NCBI GenBank assembly: GCA_030583905.1 | Contig: CP129481.1 | Span: 2,324,136-2,388,135 of the forward strand | DNA from: Anaerolineales bacterium | Lineage (GTDB): Bacteria > Chloroflexota > Anaerolineae > Anaerolineales > Villigracilaceae | Reading direction: 5' to 3' | DNA: 64,000 nucleotides | Shown: positions 1 to 10,630 of the stretch, in pieces | How positions within the stretch are numbered: the first letter of the stretch is position 1 | Layout of the letters: each line of letters begins with the position of its first letter | Translations under genes and position numbers: made by a program | The notes under the pieces: model-generated | Told to the model about the DNA's origin: nothing | Database searches by the model: none | What the model saw: the letters and a program-made list of their open reading frames with translations, nothing else

Positions 1-3000
1 GCAACGCCGGGCGTATCTCCCAATTCCCGCCGCAAAGCAAGGCTTTCTTGATTCAGTTTGCGTGCGGTTCCATAATCTCCCTGCCAGGTGGCGACCGTTC
101 CCGCACCCTTGAGGGCATGTGCGCGGGCTTTCTGACGGAGACGCTCATCTGAGATATTCTCAGCCAACTTCAGGCTTTCTTCATAATACGACTGTGCCTC
201 TGCATACTTGCCTTGTAGGCGATAAATTTCGCCAATATCAGCCAAGGTGTGACTGACCCCTGAATTATCGTTTAATTTTTGATAATTATTCTTCGCGCGA
301 TCCAGCCATTTTTCCGCATCCGCGTATTCCCCTTGTTTTCTAAGAAGCCAGCCCGATGCCTGTTGCGCCTGAGCCTGACTTGATGCGTTGTTAAGGCGAC
401 CCGCCAGCGTCTCAACCTGTTGATAGATATCCTTTGCGTCTTGCCACTCTCCAACCAGTTCAAGTACCTGTCCGAGCTTTAGCATTACGCCAGTCTGTTG
501 ATCCTCGGGCAGAATTGGCAAAAGGTTCCGGTAGTACGTAATTGCTGCCGCGTTCGAATACCCTGATTGGGCGGCTTCGCCTGCTTTCAACAGATATTCA
601 CGTTTCTTTACAAGGTTTTCGCTATGCCCAAAGTGATGGGCGAGCAGGTCATTGTATTGGTCGATTTCACTTTGATAGGTCTTCTCAATGTATTGCCCGA
701 TCTGGTCATGAAGTTTGGCGCGGGTGGCGAAGGTCAGGGTTTCGTAGGCAACTTCCTGGGTAAGGATGTGTTTGAAGAGATATGCCAGTTCCGGTTCGGG
801 AGTATCCAGGGGGGTCAGATCCATCGCGCTCAGAATATCGAGGTCACTCCTTACTTGTTCCTGGTCCCCAAATTGATCGTAGATGCCCCATAGCATGGCG
901 GCGCGGAAAAGCCTTCCTATCACGCTAGCCACCTTTAGCAGTGTTTTTTGATTTTCCGTGAGCTGGTCGATGCGGCTTAGGATCAAGCTGTGAAGGCTGT
1001 TTGGGAGGTCGATCTGCTCCAGGGCTTCAGGTTGTTGCGGATCGATATTGCGGTCATGCAGGTAATTGAGAAGTTCTTCGATGTAGAATGGATTGCCCTC
1101 CGCCCGCAGACTGATTTTTTCGATAAGTGCTTTTGGGGATTTGGTTTGCTCTCCGTAGAGTGTGCTGAGTTTGTGGGATACCAATTGCTCGATTTCGTCG
1201 GCTGGCAGATCGGTCAGTGTGATCTCGGAAAAGTGAGGAAGTGTACTGACCTTTGGCGCCTGCAGCCTTTCAAGTTGCGGAGGGCGATATGCAATGACGA
1301 GGAGTACGGGGATGTCCATACTTGCCTTGCCGATCGCTTCAAGCAAGTCGTGCGACAGAGGGTCAAGCCAGTGACAGTCCTCCAATACCAGCAGAAGCGG
1401 GGTCGAAGCGGCACGGTTCCGCAGACAGTCAACAAGCAGGGATTCGAGAGACTCCTTGCGCAGTTTTGCGTCGAAGGATTTGAGCAGTTCATTGTCAGCG
1501 ATCTGTAAATTTAGGACTGCGCCGAGCAGTGGCAGGCGGGGAAGAAGCGCTGGATCGATTTCCATCAATTGCTGTTCAAGCGACCCAATCTGCTCAACTG
1601 CTGACCAGGTTGGGTCAAGATTGAAGAATCCCCTCCAGATATTCCGCCACGCGAGGTAACTGGTGTTGGTTCCATACGATTGACACTCCCCACCATAGCC
1701 GAAAATATCACGATCCCGTGCCAGCTGGACGATCTCAGCGACCAGACGCGATTTCCCCATGCCGGCTTCAGCCGTAACACCCAGGATCTGACCGTGACCA
1801 AGCAGGACTTCATCCAGCTTCTGTTTTATGGTTTCCAGTTCCGCGGCACGACCCACCATGGGCAGGGCATATTTTGGTTCATGAAGCCGGATGCTTTGGC
1901 GTTCCTGCCGCGCGACCAAACGGAACACATGGATCGGCTGGGATTTGCCCTTTACGTTCAAGGGTGGAAGTTCCTCCCAACTGAAATCATCTGCCGCCGC
2001 CTTGTATATATTGTCATTGACCAGTACCTGATTAAGCGGCGCATGCTGCATCAAGCGGGCAGCCATGTTGACGGCGTCGCCCATCGCGCTATAAGTACGA
2101 CGATATGCGCCGCCGCATGCGCCGGTACGGGTCACTCCCTGGCTGATGCCGATCTGCACATCCGTTATGAAATCCATTTGTAAATCGCGCAATTCCAGCG
2201 CGGCGGTCATGGCACGGATCGCGTCATCCTCGTGTGCCAATGGCGCTCCGAATGAGACATAGAAATGACTGCCCTTGTCGCCGATCATTAGCTGGAGCAT
2301 GTAACTGTTGTAGCGGGTTAGAACACGCTGGACCGCCTGTACATACTCGTTGAGTTTGGACTGAGCTTGGGGATCGTTGTCGTAATCAATGCCCGCGAAT
2401 CTCAGAAATAATGCAACGGTCGGACGCAGTTCGGTCAGAAATTCTCCCATGCCGCTCATCAGGCGTTCGTACACAGGAGGCAGTAACCAAGGCATCACCC
2501 GATCGTTATTCAGCGCTTCTACATCTAGCTGGGGCCAGGGGACGGTTTCTACATGCTGGTTCAACCCGTCAACGATTGCAAAACTTTCGCCGCTTTCAGA
2601 GTCTTCCCGCCATTCCACTATATTGACCTGTTCTCCCAATACAGCGACGGCAGCTTGGTCTAGCAGTACTTCCCCCCGCTCGGCATGGTGCTCGCCGGTT
2701 GAGAGTCTGTACAAGGTTGCGCCAGCCAGCACATCGACAAGTTGAATGTTGGGGTCTCCAACCAGAAAACGATGTGCCGGACCGGCTGTCACCACAACTT
2801 TGATGGCTAGCGATACCGTCCCCGCTCCGGGGATATCGACCCGGGCAAACTGCTGTATGGTGCGCTGAATCGCCAATGCGGCGGCGGTTGCCCGGAGCGT
2901 AGTGGATGTTTCCGGATGAGGTTGGAGATATTCCTGCTTTTGGTCGTCGAACCAGCATGTCATGGCGTCGCCGCTGAAACCGATGACACTACCACGGTAG

Positions 3001-3224
3001 TTATCGATCTCAGCGACCAACGCATCATAGATTTGGTTGAGCCTGCGTGTCAATTCCTCGGCGCCGCGCTGGGGACCCAATGCCTGCACCAGGGCTTCCG
3101 TCAGCGGAGTGAAACCGGAAATATCGGCGAAAAGCGCGGCACCCGTAGTTTCATACGGAAGGTCGGAATCCTGCGCAAGGGCGAACCGCCGATCTGTGGG
3201 GATGTAGGCATACAGAGCTTCCAT
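1..3224 (-). CDS. Class III adenylate/guanylate cyclase-AAA ATPase-TPR signalling protein (3' end outside window)
   Basis: The frame stays open from the ATG at 3224 to the window edge, giving at least 1074 residues. A first cyclase homology region begins with FADISGFTPL (residues 32-41). A second, near residues 290-400, carries GDAVNMAARL at about 383. A P-loop AEAGMGKS follows near 488 and a Walker B-like LLLVLEDCHWLD near 613. The C-terminal third is helical and TPR-like. In this family cyclase-like domains are joined to a STAND-type ATPase and TPRs and are thought to act in cytoplasmic signalling. The second cyclase copy lacks the FxDxxGF aspartate, so it may be regulatory. The start lies 21 bp after the stop of the upstream surface-protein gene, which suggests co-transcription. 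No strong ribosome site is visible before this ATG. The ligand and product nucleotide cannot be told from sequence. Confidence 0.85.
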   Translation of the reverse strand, partial: MEALYAYIPTDRRFALAQDSDLPYETTGAALFADISGFTPLTEALVQALGPQRGAEELTRRLNQIYDALVAEIDNYRGSVIGFSGDAMTCWFDDQKQEYLQPHPETSTTLRATAAALAIQRTIQQFARVDIPGAGTVSLAIKVVVTAGPAHRFLVGDPNIQLVDVLAGATLYRLSTGEHHAERGEVLLDQAAVAVLGEQVNIVEWREDSESGESFAIVDGLNQHVETVPWPQLDVEALNNDRVMPWLLPPVYERLMSGMGEFLTELRPTVALFLRFAGIDYDNDPQAQSKLNEYVQAVQRVLTRYNSYMLQLMIGDKGSHFYVSFGAPLAHEDDAIRAMTAALELRDLQMDFITDVQIGISQGVTRTGACGGAYRRTYSAMGDAVNMAARLMQHAPLNQVLVNDNIYKAAADDFSWEELPPLNVKGKSQPIHVFRLVARQERQSIRLHEPKYALPMVGRAAELETIKQKLDEVLLGHGQILGVTAEAGMGKSRLVAEIVQLARDRDIFGYGGECQSYGTNTSYLAWRNIWRGFFNLDPTWSAVEQIGSLEQQLMEIDPALLPRLPLLGAVLNLQIADNELLKSFDAKLRKESLESLLVDCLRNRAASTPLLLVLEDCHWLDPLSHDLLEAIGKASMDIPVLLVIAYRPPQLERLQAPKVSTLPHFSEITLTDLPADEIEQLVSHKLSTLYGEQTKSPKALIEKISLRAEGNPFYIEELLNYLHDRNIDPQQPEALEQIDLPNSLHSLILSRIDQLTENQKTLLKVASVIGRLFRAAMLWGIYDQFGDQEQVRSDLDILSAMDLTPLDTPEPELAYLFKHILTQEVAYETLTFATRAKLHDQIGQYIEKTYQSEIDQYNDLLAHHFGHSENLVKKREYLLKAGEAAQSGYSNAAAITYYRNLLPILPEDQQTGVMLKLGQVLELVGEWQDAKDIYQQVETLAGRLNNASSQAQAQQASGWLLRKQGEYADAEKWLDRAKNNYQKLNDNSGVSHTLADIGEIYRLQGKYAEAQSYYEESLKLAENISDERLRQKARAHALKGAGTVATWQGDYGTARKLNQESLALRRELGDTPGV

Positions 3225-3245
3225 GTAATTTCATTTAACTGGTAA

Positions 3246-6200
3246 CTAGCGAAGTCCGACAATCAGATAATAGATCTGTCCGTCATCGAGTTGGACCCCG
3301 ATGCGCCAATAATAACCAGCTGTAAGTCCTTTTGTGTTCCAGTTGTAATGATATTGCTGGCCCGTTCTGGCGATTCTTGTTGTGCTCGCTGCCTGATTTG
3401 TAAAAGCCGATGGATCCAGCGGACCTGTGAGTGCAGTGCCTTGCTGGGGAACCAGCCAAACCGGCAGACTGGCAGAGTGAACAATTTTACCATTCGCATC
3501 TTTGAGTTGGAACTTGACGGGCAGGGTGCTGTTTTTCTTGTGAATGCTGAATTGGCAGGGTGACGGGCAGGTTCCGGTGTGCGCTGTGGAAAGCGGGGAG
3601 AGAAAACCCTCGAAACGGTAGATCACTTGGTATGGGGCGTTGACGGTGGCCGTATTCCCGGCATGATCTGTTGCCGTGCAGATGACCGTCTTTGCACCAA
3701 CCGTGTTCGTGGCTACTGTGCCGCAGCTTTGCGATGCCACTCCCGAGCCAGAGTCCGTTGCTCCTGCCGTGGCTGTGGCGCTTCCATTGAGATAGACGGG
3801 ATTTGGCGACACGATCGGCGTCAAGGTTGGCGCGGTCTTGTCAATTTGAATGGGACCGAAAGTGACGCTGGCGGAGTTGTTCGCATTGTCGGTTGCAGTG
3901 CCTTCAGCGGTGAAAACACCGTCGGTGTTGTAAACCTGATCGGCGGGGCATGAGGCGATGCCGCTTCCAGTGTCGGAACAGGTGAAGCGGACTGTGACGT
4001 CCTGATTTGTCCATTCACCGGCGATGTAAGGGGTATTATCCGCTTTGGTGGCGCTGGCGGTGATGGTTGGCGGTTCGGTATCGCCTGTCAACGTCAGGGA
4101 CAATCCGAGTGCGCTTGAGTTTTGATAATAATCATCGGTTAGGATCAGCGGATTACCGGTGCTGATAGGGATCGTGCCGTTGAAGTAGGTATCCACTGTG
4201 TACACGCCGGGCGGCAGGTTGACCGTTCCAAGCGCGGCGTTGCCGAGATAATCAGCGATCACAGATGTAACGAACCTGTCCGTGCCATTGTGGATCACAA
4301 AGACCACGGACTTTCCACCCAGAGCGCGCCCGGCTGAATCACGGACGACAGCAACGAAAGGCGTTGCTTGGTTGACGAGGACATTTGCCGACGCCGGAGA
4401 GACGGAAACCGATGTAGTATCCTTGTTTACTGTGAAGGCGCTCGCAGTATTTGAACCCAAGTATTCGGAAGTTCCGCGGAAATTTGCCTGGGCTGTATAT
4501 TGTCCCGGACGGATGACCAGGTTCAGGCTGAGTGTAACTTCGCCGTTGGAATCTGTGATCGCCGAAACCTGCTGACCTCCAATATCGAGCGTCACAAACT
4601 GCCCAGCCAACGGCTGTCCGCCCGACTGCAATAGGATGTTGAAGCTGCTTTGCTTGAGGTAGGTTCCGCTTGCCGGGGGTGATTGGAGTGTCAGTGTTGT
4701 CTGGGCGGGGGGCGGAAGTTGAGTCGCGTTTTCCGGTGTGATGCTATAGTAAGCGCCGAGATTGGTCGCTAAAGTCGTCAGACCGGCTCCACCCACTGCC
4801 TGCGCCATGAACAATATATCCTGTGCGTTTTCGCCCGGCTGAAGCGTGAGTGTACCTTCCCAAAGAGTGGGATCATCCACGCTTTGGGTGAGATCAAGCG
4901 GCGTCCATGTTCCGTGGTAAGGGCTGCCGGTTTTTCCTGTGTAGAGTACCCAAACTGCTTGTACTCCAGCTGAGCCTTCTGCCACCGCGTTGACGCTGAA
5001 TTTTAGTATGTTGCCATCCTCATCAGCCGATGCCCCCAGAATTGTCGGGGCGGCGCTGACAGCGGCAGCCTTGGTCGATGCAGAACTGCCTGTGTCTGTC
5101 CAATTGGCGGGCAGATAGTAGAGTTGAAGGTTCAATTGGTCGAATTTGCGCAGGGTACCGTCAATCGCGCCCGGCGCGCTTGAGCGGAATTGCGCCGGGA
5201 AGGTGATCAGGCGCGTGTTGCCGCCGAGGATCGCATCAGTGTAATTGGGCGTCCAAAGTTGGGTCGGGTAGAAAACATCCGTATGGAAGGAAAGATGCGC
5301 AGTTGACGTCTCGGTTGTGGGGGATGATGTCAGCGGTATGATCCCATTCAGATCGGTATAACTGCCGCCGCGGAATGCCACGCCCCGTAACACACTCCCG
5401 CTCGCGCTGATGTTGTCGATCTGCTTGGGGTAGATCGGCTCAAAGGGATTGACGACCACGCCATCCGCGCCGGAGAGATAGGTTGTGACCACGGTTGAGC
5501 CATCGGAAAGATTCTCGAGAGTCACTGTGTTTGTGGTAGTGACCGGATTCAGTATGACAGGCGAACTGTGCAGCCCAAAACCTGCACCGGGACCACTCGT
5601 GACCGGATCGGGCGTGCTGACGATTGATGTTTCAACCTGTGGGTTGATACGCGCCCCGGGCATATCCACCTTCATCATCGGTAGACCGTACAGCGTCATC
5701 TCGACGAGCGTCTTGTGGTCGATGCCGGTCAACTGGGCGGTCTCGGCCAGATATTGTTGTTTAGCTTTGACAACCGCCTGCCCAACAGAGACCGGGTCGC
5801 TTCCTGTTCGCAATTGTTGCGCCATGAGCAGGAAGAGGCGTTCGCCGTATTCGACCAATTCTGTATCACCATAAGCATAGCCGGTGGCTGAAATATAGCC
5901 AGCCGCACCCTTGCGCAGGAACGCTTTCGCCCAATCGGGGTCGGGTGAAACGCCGGTGATCATGTCACCGCTTGGAATGGTGTATCCACTGTGGCAGCCC
6001 AGAGCGAAGATCAGTACATCGGTCAGGTTGGCGGATGATTGAGCGATCTCCGCCGCGGATAGTTCAGTGACGTAATCAGCCGCCAGAAGGTTGCCGGCGC
6101 TGAAATGACCCGAAAGCATGGCAATGTCGAAGTTGCCGCTGAGCAGTTTTGCACGCATATCCGCAGCGCTCCAGGCGGTGGGATGGGTGGGAGGCAGGCC

Positions 6201-9200
6201 GGGCATCTGGATCAGGGTATCCGAATTGGAATTCGTACCTGCGTCCATTTCCGCTTTGATCTCCACCGCAGCATCACCAACGAAGTCATATCCGGTGACC
6301 AGTGCCGAATTCGGTGTGATCACACCGTCGGTTTGGATGTAGGCATTGACCGCAGCGCTGACATCGACTGCGGTTTCCACCAAACGACCAACCGCAAGGT
6401 TCGGGAACGCCAGCGTGTGACCGGCTTGGGTAATATCAACCTGCGACCCGTAGCCGTCCTGTCCTTGAACAAGGTTGGTCAATAACGCGGCTTCGGATGC
6501 TGTGGATGGCGCCACGGGAACAACATACTCTTTCTCAAAGGCAAGTCCTGAAACATCCTGAACAAGGAAGAAGGGGATCACATCCGCGCCGCCCGCCAGA
6601 ACGATGTATTCAAGCATCGGGTTTGCCGCGCGGTAAGCGTCGATCACGCTTTTGATCTCCTTCGCCACGATGTTCTTCGCTGCCGCACACACCACATTCT
6701 GGTCGGCTTGTGTATTGGCAAACGCCACGCGCTGATATTTTGCATCGGCAAGATCGATCACCACTCCGCCCACATCGGAGCGCAGGGCAAGCGTCTCAAG
6801 ATCAGCGATCGCATCCGCGATCTCGGTTGATGTGCCGGGCAAACGGCCGGAATCGGTCAGGATGACGGTCTTCAAACTGCCGGGTGGAAGCACTGCTCCA
6901 GAAATGATAGACAACCCGCCCGGAACTTGCTGAATCGCGCCGCAGACTCCGCCGGTAACTGTCACTTCGAGTGTGAACGGACTCTCAAGGTTATAGGGTC
7001 CCACCACACGGATGTAGAGATCTTCCTGCAGGTCGTAAACGTTCCGCTCAATGGTCTGGACGGTAGCATACGGATCGACAGAAATGCCCAGCAGGCTGCG
7101 CCTTGCCGCGCTGGCGTATGCATCCAAGGAACCGGATGGCAATGAACCAGAAGGAAGTGAGCCTGATGGCAGCGAACCAGAGGGCAATGAGCCGGAAGGA
7201 AGTGAACCCGATGGCAGCGAGCCGGAGGGTAGGGATCCAGAGGGTAACGACCCGGAAGGAAGTGAACCCGATGGCAGTGAGCCTGATGGCAAGGAACCAG
7301 AAGGCAATGAGCCGGATGGAAGTGAACCCGAAGGTAGCGAGCCGGAGGGCAGGGATCCAGAAGGCAGGTAACCGGTCGGTAAAGAGCCGGAAGGCAGTGA
7401 TCCGGATGGCAAGGAACCAGAGGGCAACGATCCGGATGGCAAGGAACCGGAAGGAAGTGAACCCGAAGGCAGGAATGCCACATCGGCGGCTTGAGCGCTC
7501 AAGACCTCGGCATTCTGAGGGAGGATCAGAGAATTATAGATCGGGTAGGGATCGCGGTGCAGACTGACAGCGCTGCCCGGCAGACTCGTCAATTTGACAT
7601 GTACGGTCGAGCCCGGCTGGACCGGGAATTTGAACCATTTTTCCTGGAAACGGTCGGTAATGAATTGCCCGGTTTGGGATGCGCCTGAAACGGTTTGCGC
7701 CTGTACCCAATTCAGGTTGGCTGTGGATAACGGGCGGCAATAGGAGAACTCGGATGTACCGCTGGTTCCGGTGGCTGTGGCGGTGATGCCGAAAGGTTCA
7801 TCGACGCCAACAGGAAGGATTTCGTCAAAAACGGCTTGACCGTTTGAATCAGTTGTCGCTGAGAACGAACCGAGATAGATCTGTCCGCCTCCAAAGAAAG
7901 TGGAGTGGCAGGCTTCGTTCGCAAAGATATCGATCGTATAGGTCTGGCTGGCTTCCGATGTCAATGTGCCGGCTATGCGTGTTGATGTCCCATCCGAGGT
8001 TGCCAAACTCAGAACGGGATAGTTCTGGTAATCGTTGGGACCCGCGACAGATCCCAGATGGTTGAATGTAACACCGTCATCCCCGAGGTCGATATCGTAA
8101 CTCTCATTGGAATGAATGCTGTTGCGGAGGACGGTGTTGTTATTGCCTGAGAATACGATAATACCTGCGCCGGCATTGAAGGCGATGATGTTACCCGCGC
8201 CGGGTGCTGTTCCGCCGACCATGTTGCCGGGTCCGGCGATGTACATGCCAGCTCGCGCCTCGGTGAAAGCCAGCCCGTCTTCGCTCGACGAACTGCCTCC
8301 ATTGGGCAATGCTCCGGTTCCACTTGCATTTGTACCGATACGGTTGCCAGCTATGGCGTTATTACTTACACCGGCATCACGTACCAGAATGCCAAAATGA
8401 CCGTTGCCTGAGATCAGGTTTCCGGCTCCTGGTGCGGTTCCACCGATGGTGGTGTTATCCACTGCAAAGCCAAAACTTCCGGCGAAAATTCCACGCTGCG
8501 TATTCCCCAATGCTGCCATGCCGGATGGGTCAGTCCCTATATAGTTCCCCATGATCGTGTTGCCTGTTGCGTTGTCTGCGCCGGATGCCACAAAAACGCC
8601 ATCACGGTTGCCTGAGATCACATTGCGGTCTGCAGGCGTTGTCCCGCCCACGATGTTATCGGATGTATTGGAAAGATACAGGCCGGATGCAATGACGCCA
8701 TTTTCGCTTCCATCCGCCCTCAAGCCGAAGAAATTCCCCACGACGGTATTCCCGCCGCCGATATCGACCTGAAGCGCATCATTGAAATCGCCGTGAATGG
8801 ATAAGCCTTTTACAGTGCTATTGCTGGATGTGATCACCAAGCCCTGGCAGAGCACACAATTCGCTCCGCTCAACTCGATCAGAATGACGGCGTCATTGCC
8901 CACAGCCAGTGTGTTTGGGTTTGCGCCTGGCTGCGTGTAACCGTCGATCACCACGGAGTCGGTGACTGCGGGCAGAGCCGAACCGGGTGCAATGGTATGT
9001 ACGCCAGCACCGGGAATGTTGAAGTGTATCCTGTCTGGACCCACCCCGTTAGGCGCCGCATTCGCGTCCAGTATTGCCTGGCGTAAAGACCCTGTCCCGC
9101 TATCGTTGGAATTGGTTACAAGGAAAATGTTTGCGGCTTGATATTCAAAAGCACCGATATCGCAGGCAGCTCCCTGTGGACGGCTGACACCGCGCTGGTC

Positions 9201-10409
9201 GGTTGCTGTACAGGATGAATTGTCACCCGCATCAATCGCCGGGCTGGCAGCCGAGAGAGCCATGGTTTTGGTGTGCCCGCCATTATCTGATAACAGGTTT
9301 AGCAGGGGATCTGCCTGAATACCGGGACAATTGCTCCCGGCGGGCCAGGTCAAGTTGTTGCCGAGATCATCGACAGCTCCATCCATGGTTTCGCACACGT
9401 CTGTGGTGGCTCCATACAGGATCGAGTTGCCGACCTGTAACCCTCCGCCCGCCCCATACAACTGATTCCCTACCGTGCCTCCATGTCCGGATGCCGTATT
9501 GCCGAAGAATGTGCTGTTATTAATGATGACCATTCCCTCGCGCGAATCAACTGCGCCGCGGTTCACGGCGGAGTTCCCTAGGAATGTGCTGTTGTTGATC
9601 TTTACCATCCCGGCATTGCTATGGATCGCCCCGCCAGTACCCGCGCTATTGTTGATGAAGGTACTGTTCTCGATGACGGCGTAGTCTCCATTAGGATATA
9701 ACGCGCCGCCCCCATGAACCGAGGTGTTCGAATCGAAAGTGCTGTCAGTGATGGTGAATGTATTCGTGGAAGCGCCTGCAACTGCGCCGCCGCCAAGATA
9801 CGCATAGTTGCCGATGAACTGGCTTTGTGAAATATCAACCAAGGCTTCCATGCCAACAAAGACCGCACCGCCCGTGCCGGCAGGTGTCTCTGCTGCTGAT
9901 CGATTATTGAGGAAGGCAACCTTTGTGATGGAGGCGGTTTCGTTCACCAGGATTGCGCCGCCGGGGTCTGCCAATCCGTTTCGGATGGTCAGGTTGGAGA
10001 TTTCCAAAGACCCGGATACAACGTGGAATGCCCGATCCAGGCTATCAGCATCGATGATGGTGATGCCAATTCCGGCTCCCGTAATGACCAAACCGTCAGT
10101 GACATCCAAATCGCCGGTTGCCGCTGAGTCTTCATCTGCCCCTGTAATTGCCAGGGTGTAGATCCCTGAGGGGATGATGATCGTGTCTTCACCTGCAAGC
10201 GCATTGGCTTCCTGAATTGCTGCGCGCAAACTGCACTGCCCGGGTATGATGGTTTCGCAGAATCCATCACCTGGATTGGCGTCCACCGCATCGGCAGTGC
10301 TGTTGACGATGAAGTTCACAGCAGCCGAAACGGGTCTTAAGCCGAATTGTGCCAGAAAGATCACAAAAATCAAAAAAACGGAAAGAGAACGGACCAACTT
10401 TTTTGCCAT
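3246..10409 (-). CDS. Giant secreted multidomain protein: beta-helix, SGSLP repeats, C25-like protease region, Ig-like repeats, PxKF
   Basis: 2387 residues with a GGAGG ribosome site before the ATG and a signal peptide ending near VSA (residue 29). Residues ~30-900 are right-handed beta-helix repeats. They include a CSLRAAIQEANA motif near 60, the GAFEYQ ending typical of choice-of-anchor Q regions, and a second SLRQAILDANA start. Residues ~979-1096 are about 23 tandem SGSLP units. Residues ~1180-1580 resemble gingipain (C25, clan CD) proteases: LSGH (His ~1435), GCHSG (Cys ~1472) and a final LYGLPMMKV. Ig-like/Big repeats follow from about 1890. The C-terminal ~110 residues match PxKF (LPVKFQL, YHYNWNTKG, final GLR). 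Probably exported to the cell surface. The protease assignment rests on the His/Cys pair and its spacing and is an inference. No SLH or LPxTG anchor is seen. Confidence 0.85.
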   Translation of the reverse strand: MAKKLVRSLSVFLIFVIFLAQFGLRPVSAAVNFIVNSTADAVDANPGDGFCETIIPGQCSLRAAIQEANALAGEDTIIIPSGIYTLAITGADEDSAATGDLDVTDGLVITGAGIGITIIDADSLDRAFHVVSGSLEISNLTIRNGLADPGGAILVNETASITKVAFLNNRSAAETPAGTGGAVFVGMEALVDISQSQFIGNYAYLGGGAVAGASTNTFTITDSTFDSNTSVHGGGALYPNGDYAVIENSTFINNSAGTGGAIHSNAGMVKINNSTFLGNSAVNRGAVDSREGMVIINNSTFFGNTASGHGGTVGNQLYGAGGGLQVGNSILYGATTDVCETMDGAVDDLGNNLTWPAGSNCPGIQADPLLNLLSDNGGHTKTMALSAASPAIDAGDNSSCTATDQRGVSRPQGAACDIGAFEYQAANIFLVTNSNDSGTGSLRQAILDANAAPNGVGPDRIHFNIPGAGVHTIAPGSALPAVTDSVVIDGYTQPGANPNTLAVGNDAVILIELSGANCVLCQGLVITSSNSTVKGLSIHGDFNDALQVDIGGGNTVVGNFFGLRADGSENGVIASGLYLSNTSDNIVGGTTPADRNVISGNRDGVFVASGADNATGNTIMGNYIGTDPSGMAALGNTQRGIFAGSFGFAVDNTTIGGTAPGAGNLISGNGHFGILVRDAGVSNNAIAGNRIGTNASGTGALPNGGSSSSEDGLAFTEARAGMYIAGPGNMVGGTAPGAGNIIAFNAGAGIIVFSGNNNTVLRNSIHSNESYDIDLGDDGVTFNHLGSVAGPNDYQNYPVLSLATSDGTSTRIAGTLTSEASQTYTIDIFANEACHSTFFGGGQIYLGSFSATTDSNGQAVFDEILPVGVDEPFGITATATGTSGTSEFSYCRPLSTANLNWVQAQTVSGASQTGQFITDRFQEKWFKFPVQPGSTVHVKLTSLPGSAVSLHRDPYPIYNSLILPQNAEVLSAQAADVAFLPSGSLPSGSLPSGSLPSGSLPSGSLPSGSLPTGYLPSGSLPSGSLPSGSLPSGSLPSGSLPSGSLPSGSLPSGSLPSGSLPSGSLPSGSLPSGSLPSGSLPSGSLPSGSLPSGSLDAYASAARRSLLGISVDPYATVQTIERNVYDLQEDLYIRVVGPYNLESPFTLEVTVTGGVCGAIQQVPGGLSIISGAVLPPGSLKTVILTDSGRLPGTSTEIADAIADLETLALRSDVGGVVIDLADAKYQRVAFANTQADQNVVCAAAKNIVAKEIKSVIDAYRAANPMLEYIVLAGGADVIPFFLVQDVSGLAFEKEYVVPVAPSTASEAALLTNLVQGQDGYGSQVDITQAGHTLAFPNLAVGRLVETAVDVSAAVNAYIQTDGVITPNSALVTGYDFVGDAAVEIKAEMDAGTNSNSDTLIQMPGLPPTHPTAWSAADMRAKLLSGNFDIAMLSGHFSAGNLLAADYVTELSAAEIAQSSANLTDVLIFALGCHSGYTIPSGDMITGVSPDPDWAKAFLRKGAAGYISATGYAYGDTELVEYGERLFLLMAQQLRTGSDPVSVGQAVVKAKQQYLAETAQLTGIDHKTLVEMTLYGLPMMKVDMPGARINPQVETSIVSTPDPVTSGPGAGFGLHSSPVILNPVTTTNTVTLENLSDGSTVVTTYLSGADGVVVNPFEPIYPKQIDNISASGSVLRGVAFRGGSYTDLNGIIPLTSSPTTETSTAHLSFHTDVFYPTQLWTPNYTDAILGGNTRLITFPAQFRSSAPGAIDGTLRKFDQLNLQLYYLPANWTDTGSSASTKAAAVSAAPTILGASADEDGNILKFSVNAVAEGSAGVQAVWVLYTGKTGSPYHGTWTPLDLTQSVDDPTLWEGTLTLQPGENAQDILFMAQAVGGAGLTTLATNLGAYYSITPENATQLPPPAQTTLTLQSPPASGTYLKQSSFNILLQSGGQPLAGQFVTLDIGGQQVSAITDSNGEVTLSLNLVIRPGQYTAQANFRGTSEYLGSNTASAFTVNKDTTSVSVSPASANVLVNQATPFVAVVRDSAGRALGGKSVVFVIHNGTDRFVTSVIADYLGNAALGTVNLPPGVYTVDTYFNGTIPISTGNPLILTDDYYQNSSALGLSLTLTGDTEPPTITASATKADNTPYIAGEWTNQDVTVRFTCSDTGSGIASCPADQVYNTDGVFTAEGTATDNANNSASVTFGPIQIDKTAPTLTPIVSPNPVYLNGSATATAGATDSGSGVASQSCGTVATNTVGAKTVICTATDHAGNTATVNAPYQVIYRFEGFLSPLSTAHTGTCPSPCQFSIHKKNSTLPVKFQLKDANGKIVHSASLPVWLVPQQGTALTGPLDPSAFTNQAASTTRIARTGQQYHYNWNTKGLTAGYYWRIGVQLDDGQIYYLIVGLR
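7126..7470 (-). repeat. 15-bp coding minisatellite (SGSLP array)
   Basis: About 23 tandem 15-bp units in frame inside the giant surface protein. Almost all encode SGSLP and one encodes TGYLP. Synonymous positions vary between units (GGA/GGC/GGT, AGT/AGC/TCC), so protein sequence is conserved more strictly than DNA. The array separates the beta-helix from the protease-like region and may act as a flexible linker. Confidence 0.95.
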
Positions 10410-10579
10410 AATGTTCCTCCGAGTACATGGCGGTTAACCAGCATTGAAACTTGCGGAACAAATTAATTAACTGCTCGATTCCCCAATGGAGTTGTTCTAT
10501 ATATGAAGCGACGCACTCCAAGCTTATAAGGCTTAGTTGATATATTTAGTCGCAATTTTAGCCGAAAACGTGTCCTTTT

Positions 10580-10608
10580 TTGACTTTTGGATATACTCTT
10601 AATATGAT
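10580..10608 (+). promoter_or_regulatory. Orphan sigma70-like promoter
   Basis: TTGACT, a 17-bp spacer and TATGAT, reading rightwards. No plus-strand gene follows: transcription would meet the hairpin at 10631-10661 and then run antisense to glnS. Either a short RNA, an antisense start, or chance in AT-rich DNA. Confidence 0.45.
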
Positions 10609-10630
10609 TAAGGGTGTCTGCTATGAGCAA

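Noticed and set aside
7051..7371. Plus-strand GSEPDG/EPEG repeat ORF, also a CRISPR-like look
   Set aside because: It is the reverse strand of the SGSLP coding repeat. Units are 15 bp without spacers, so not a CRISPR array.
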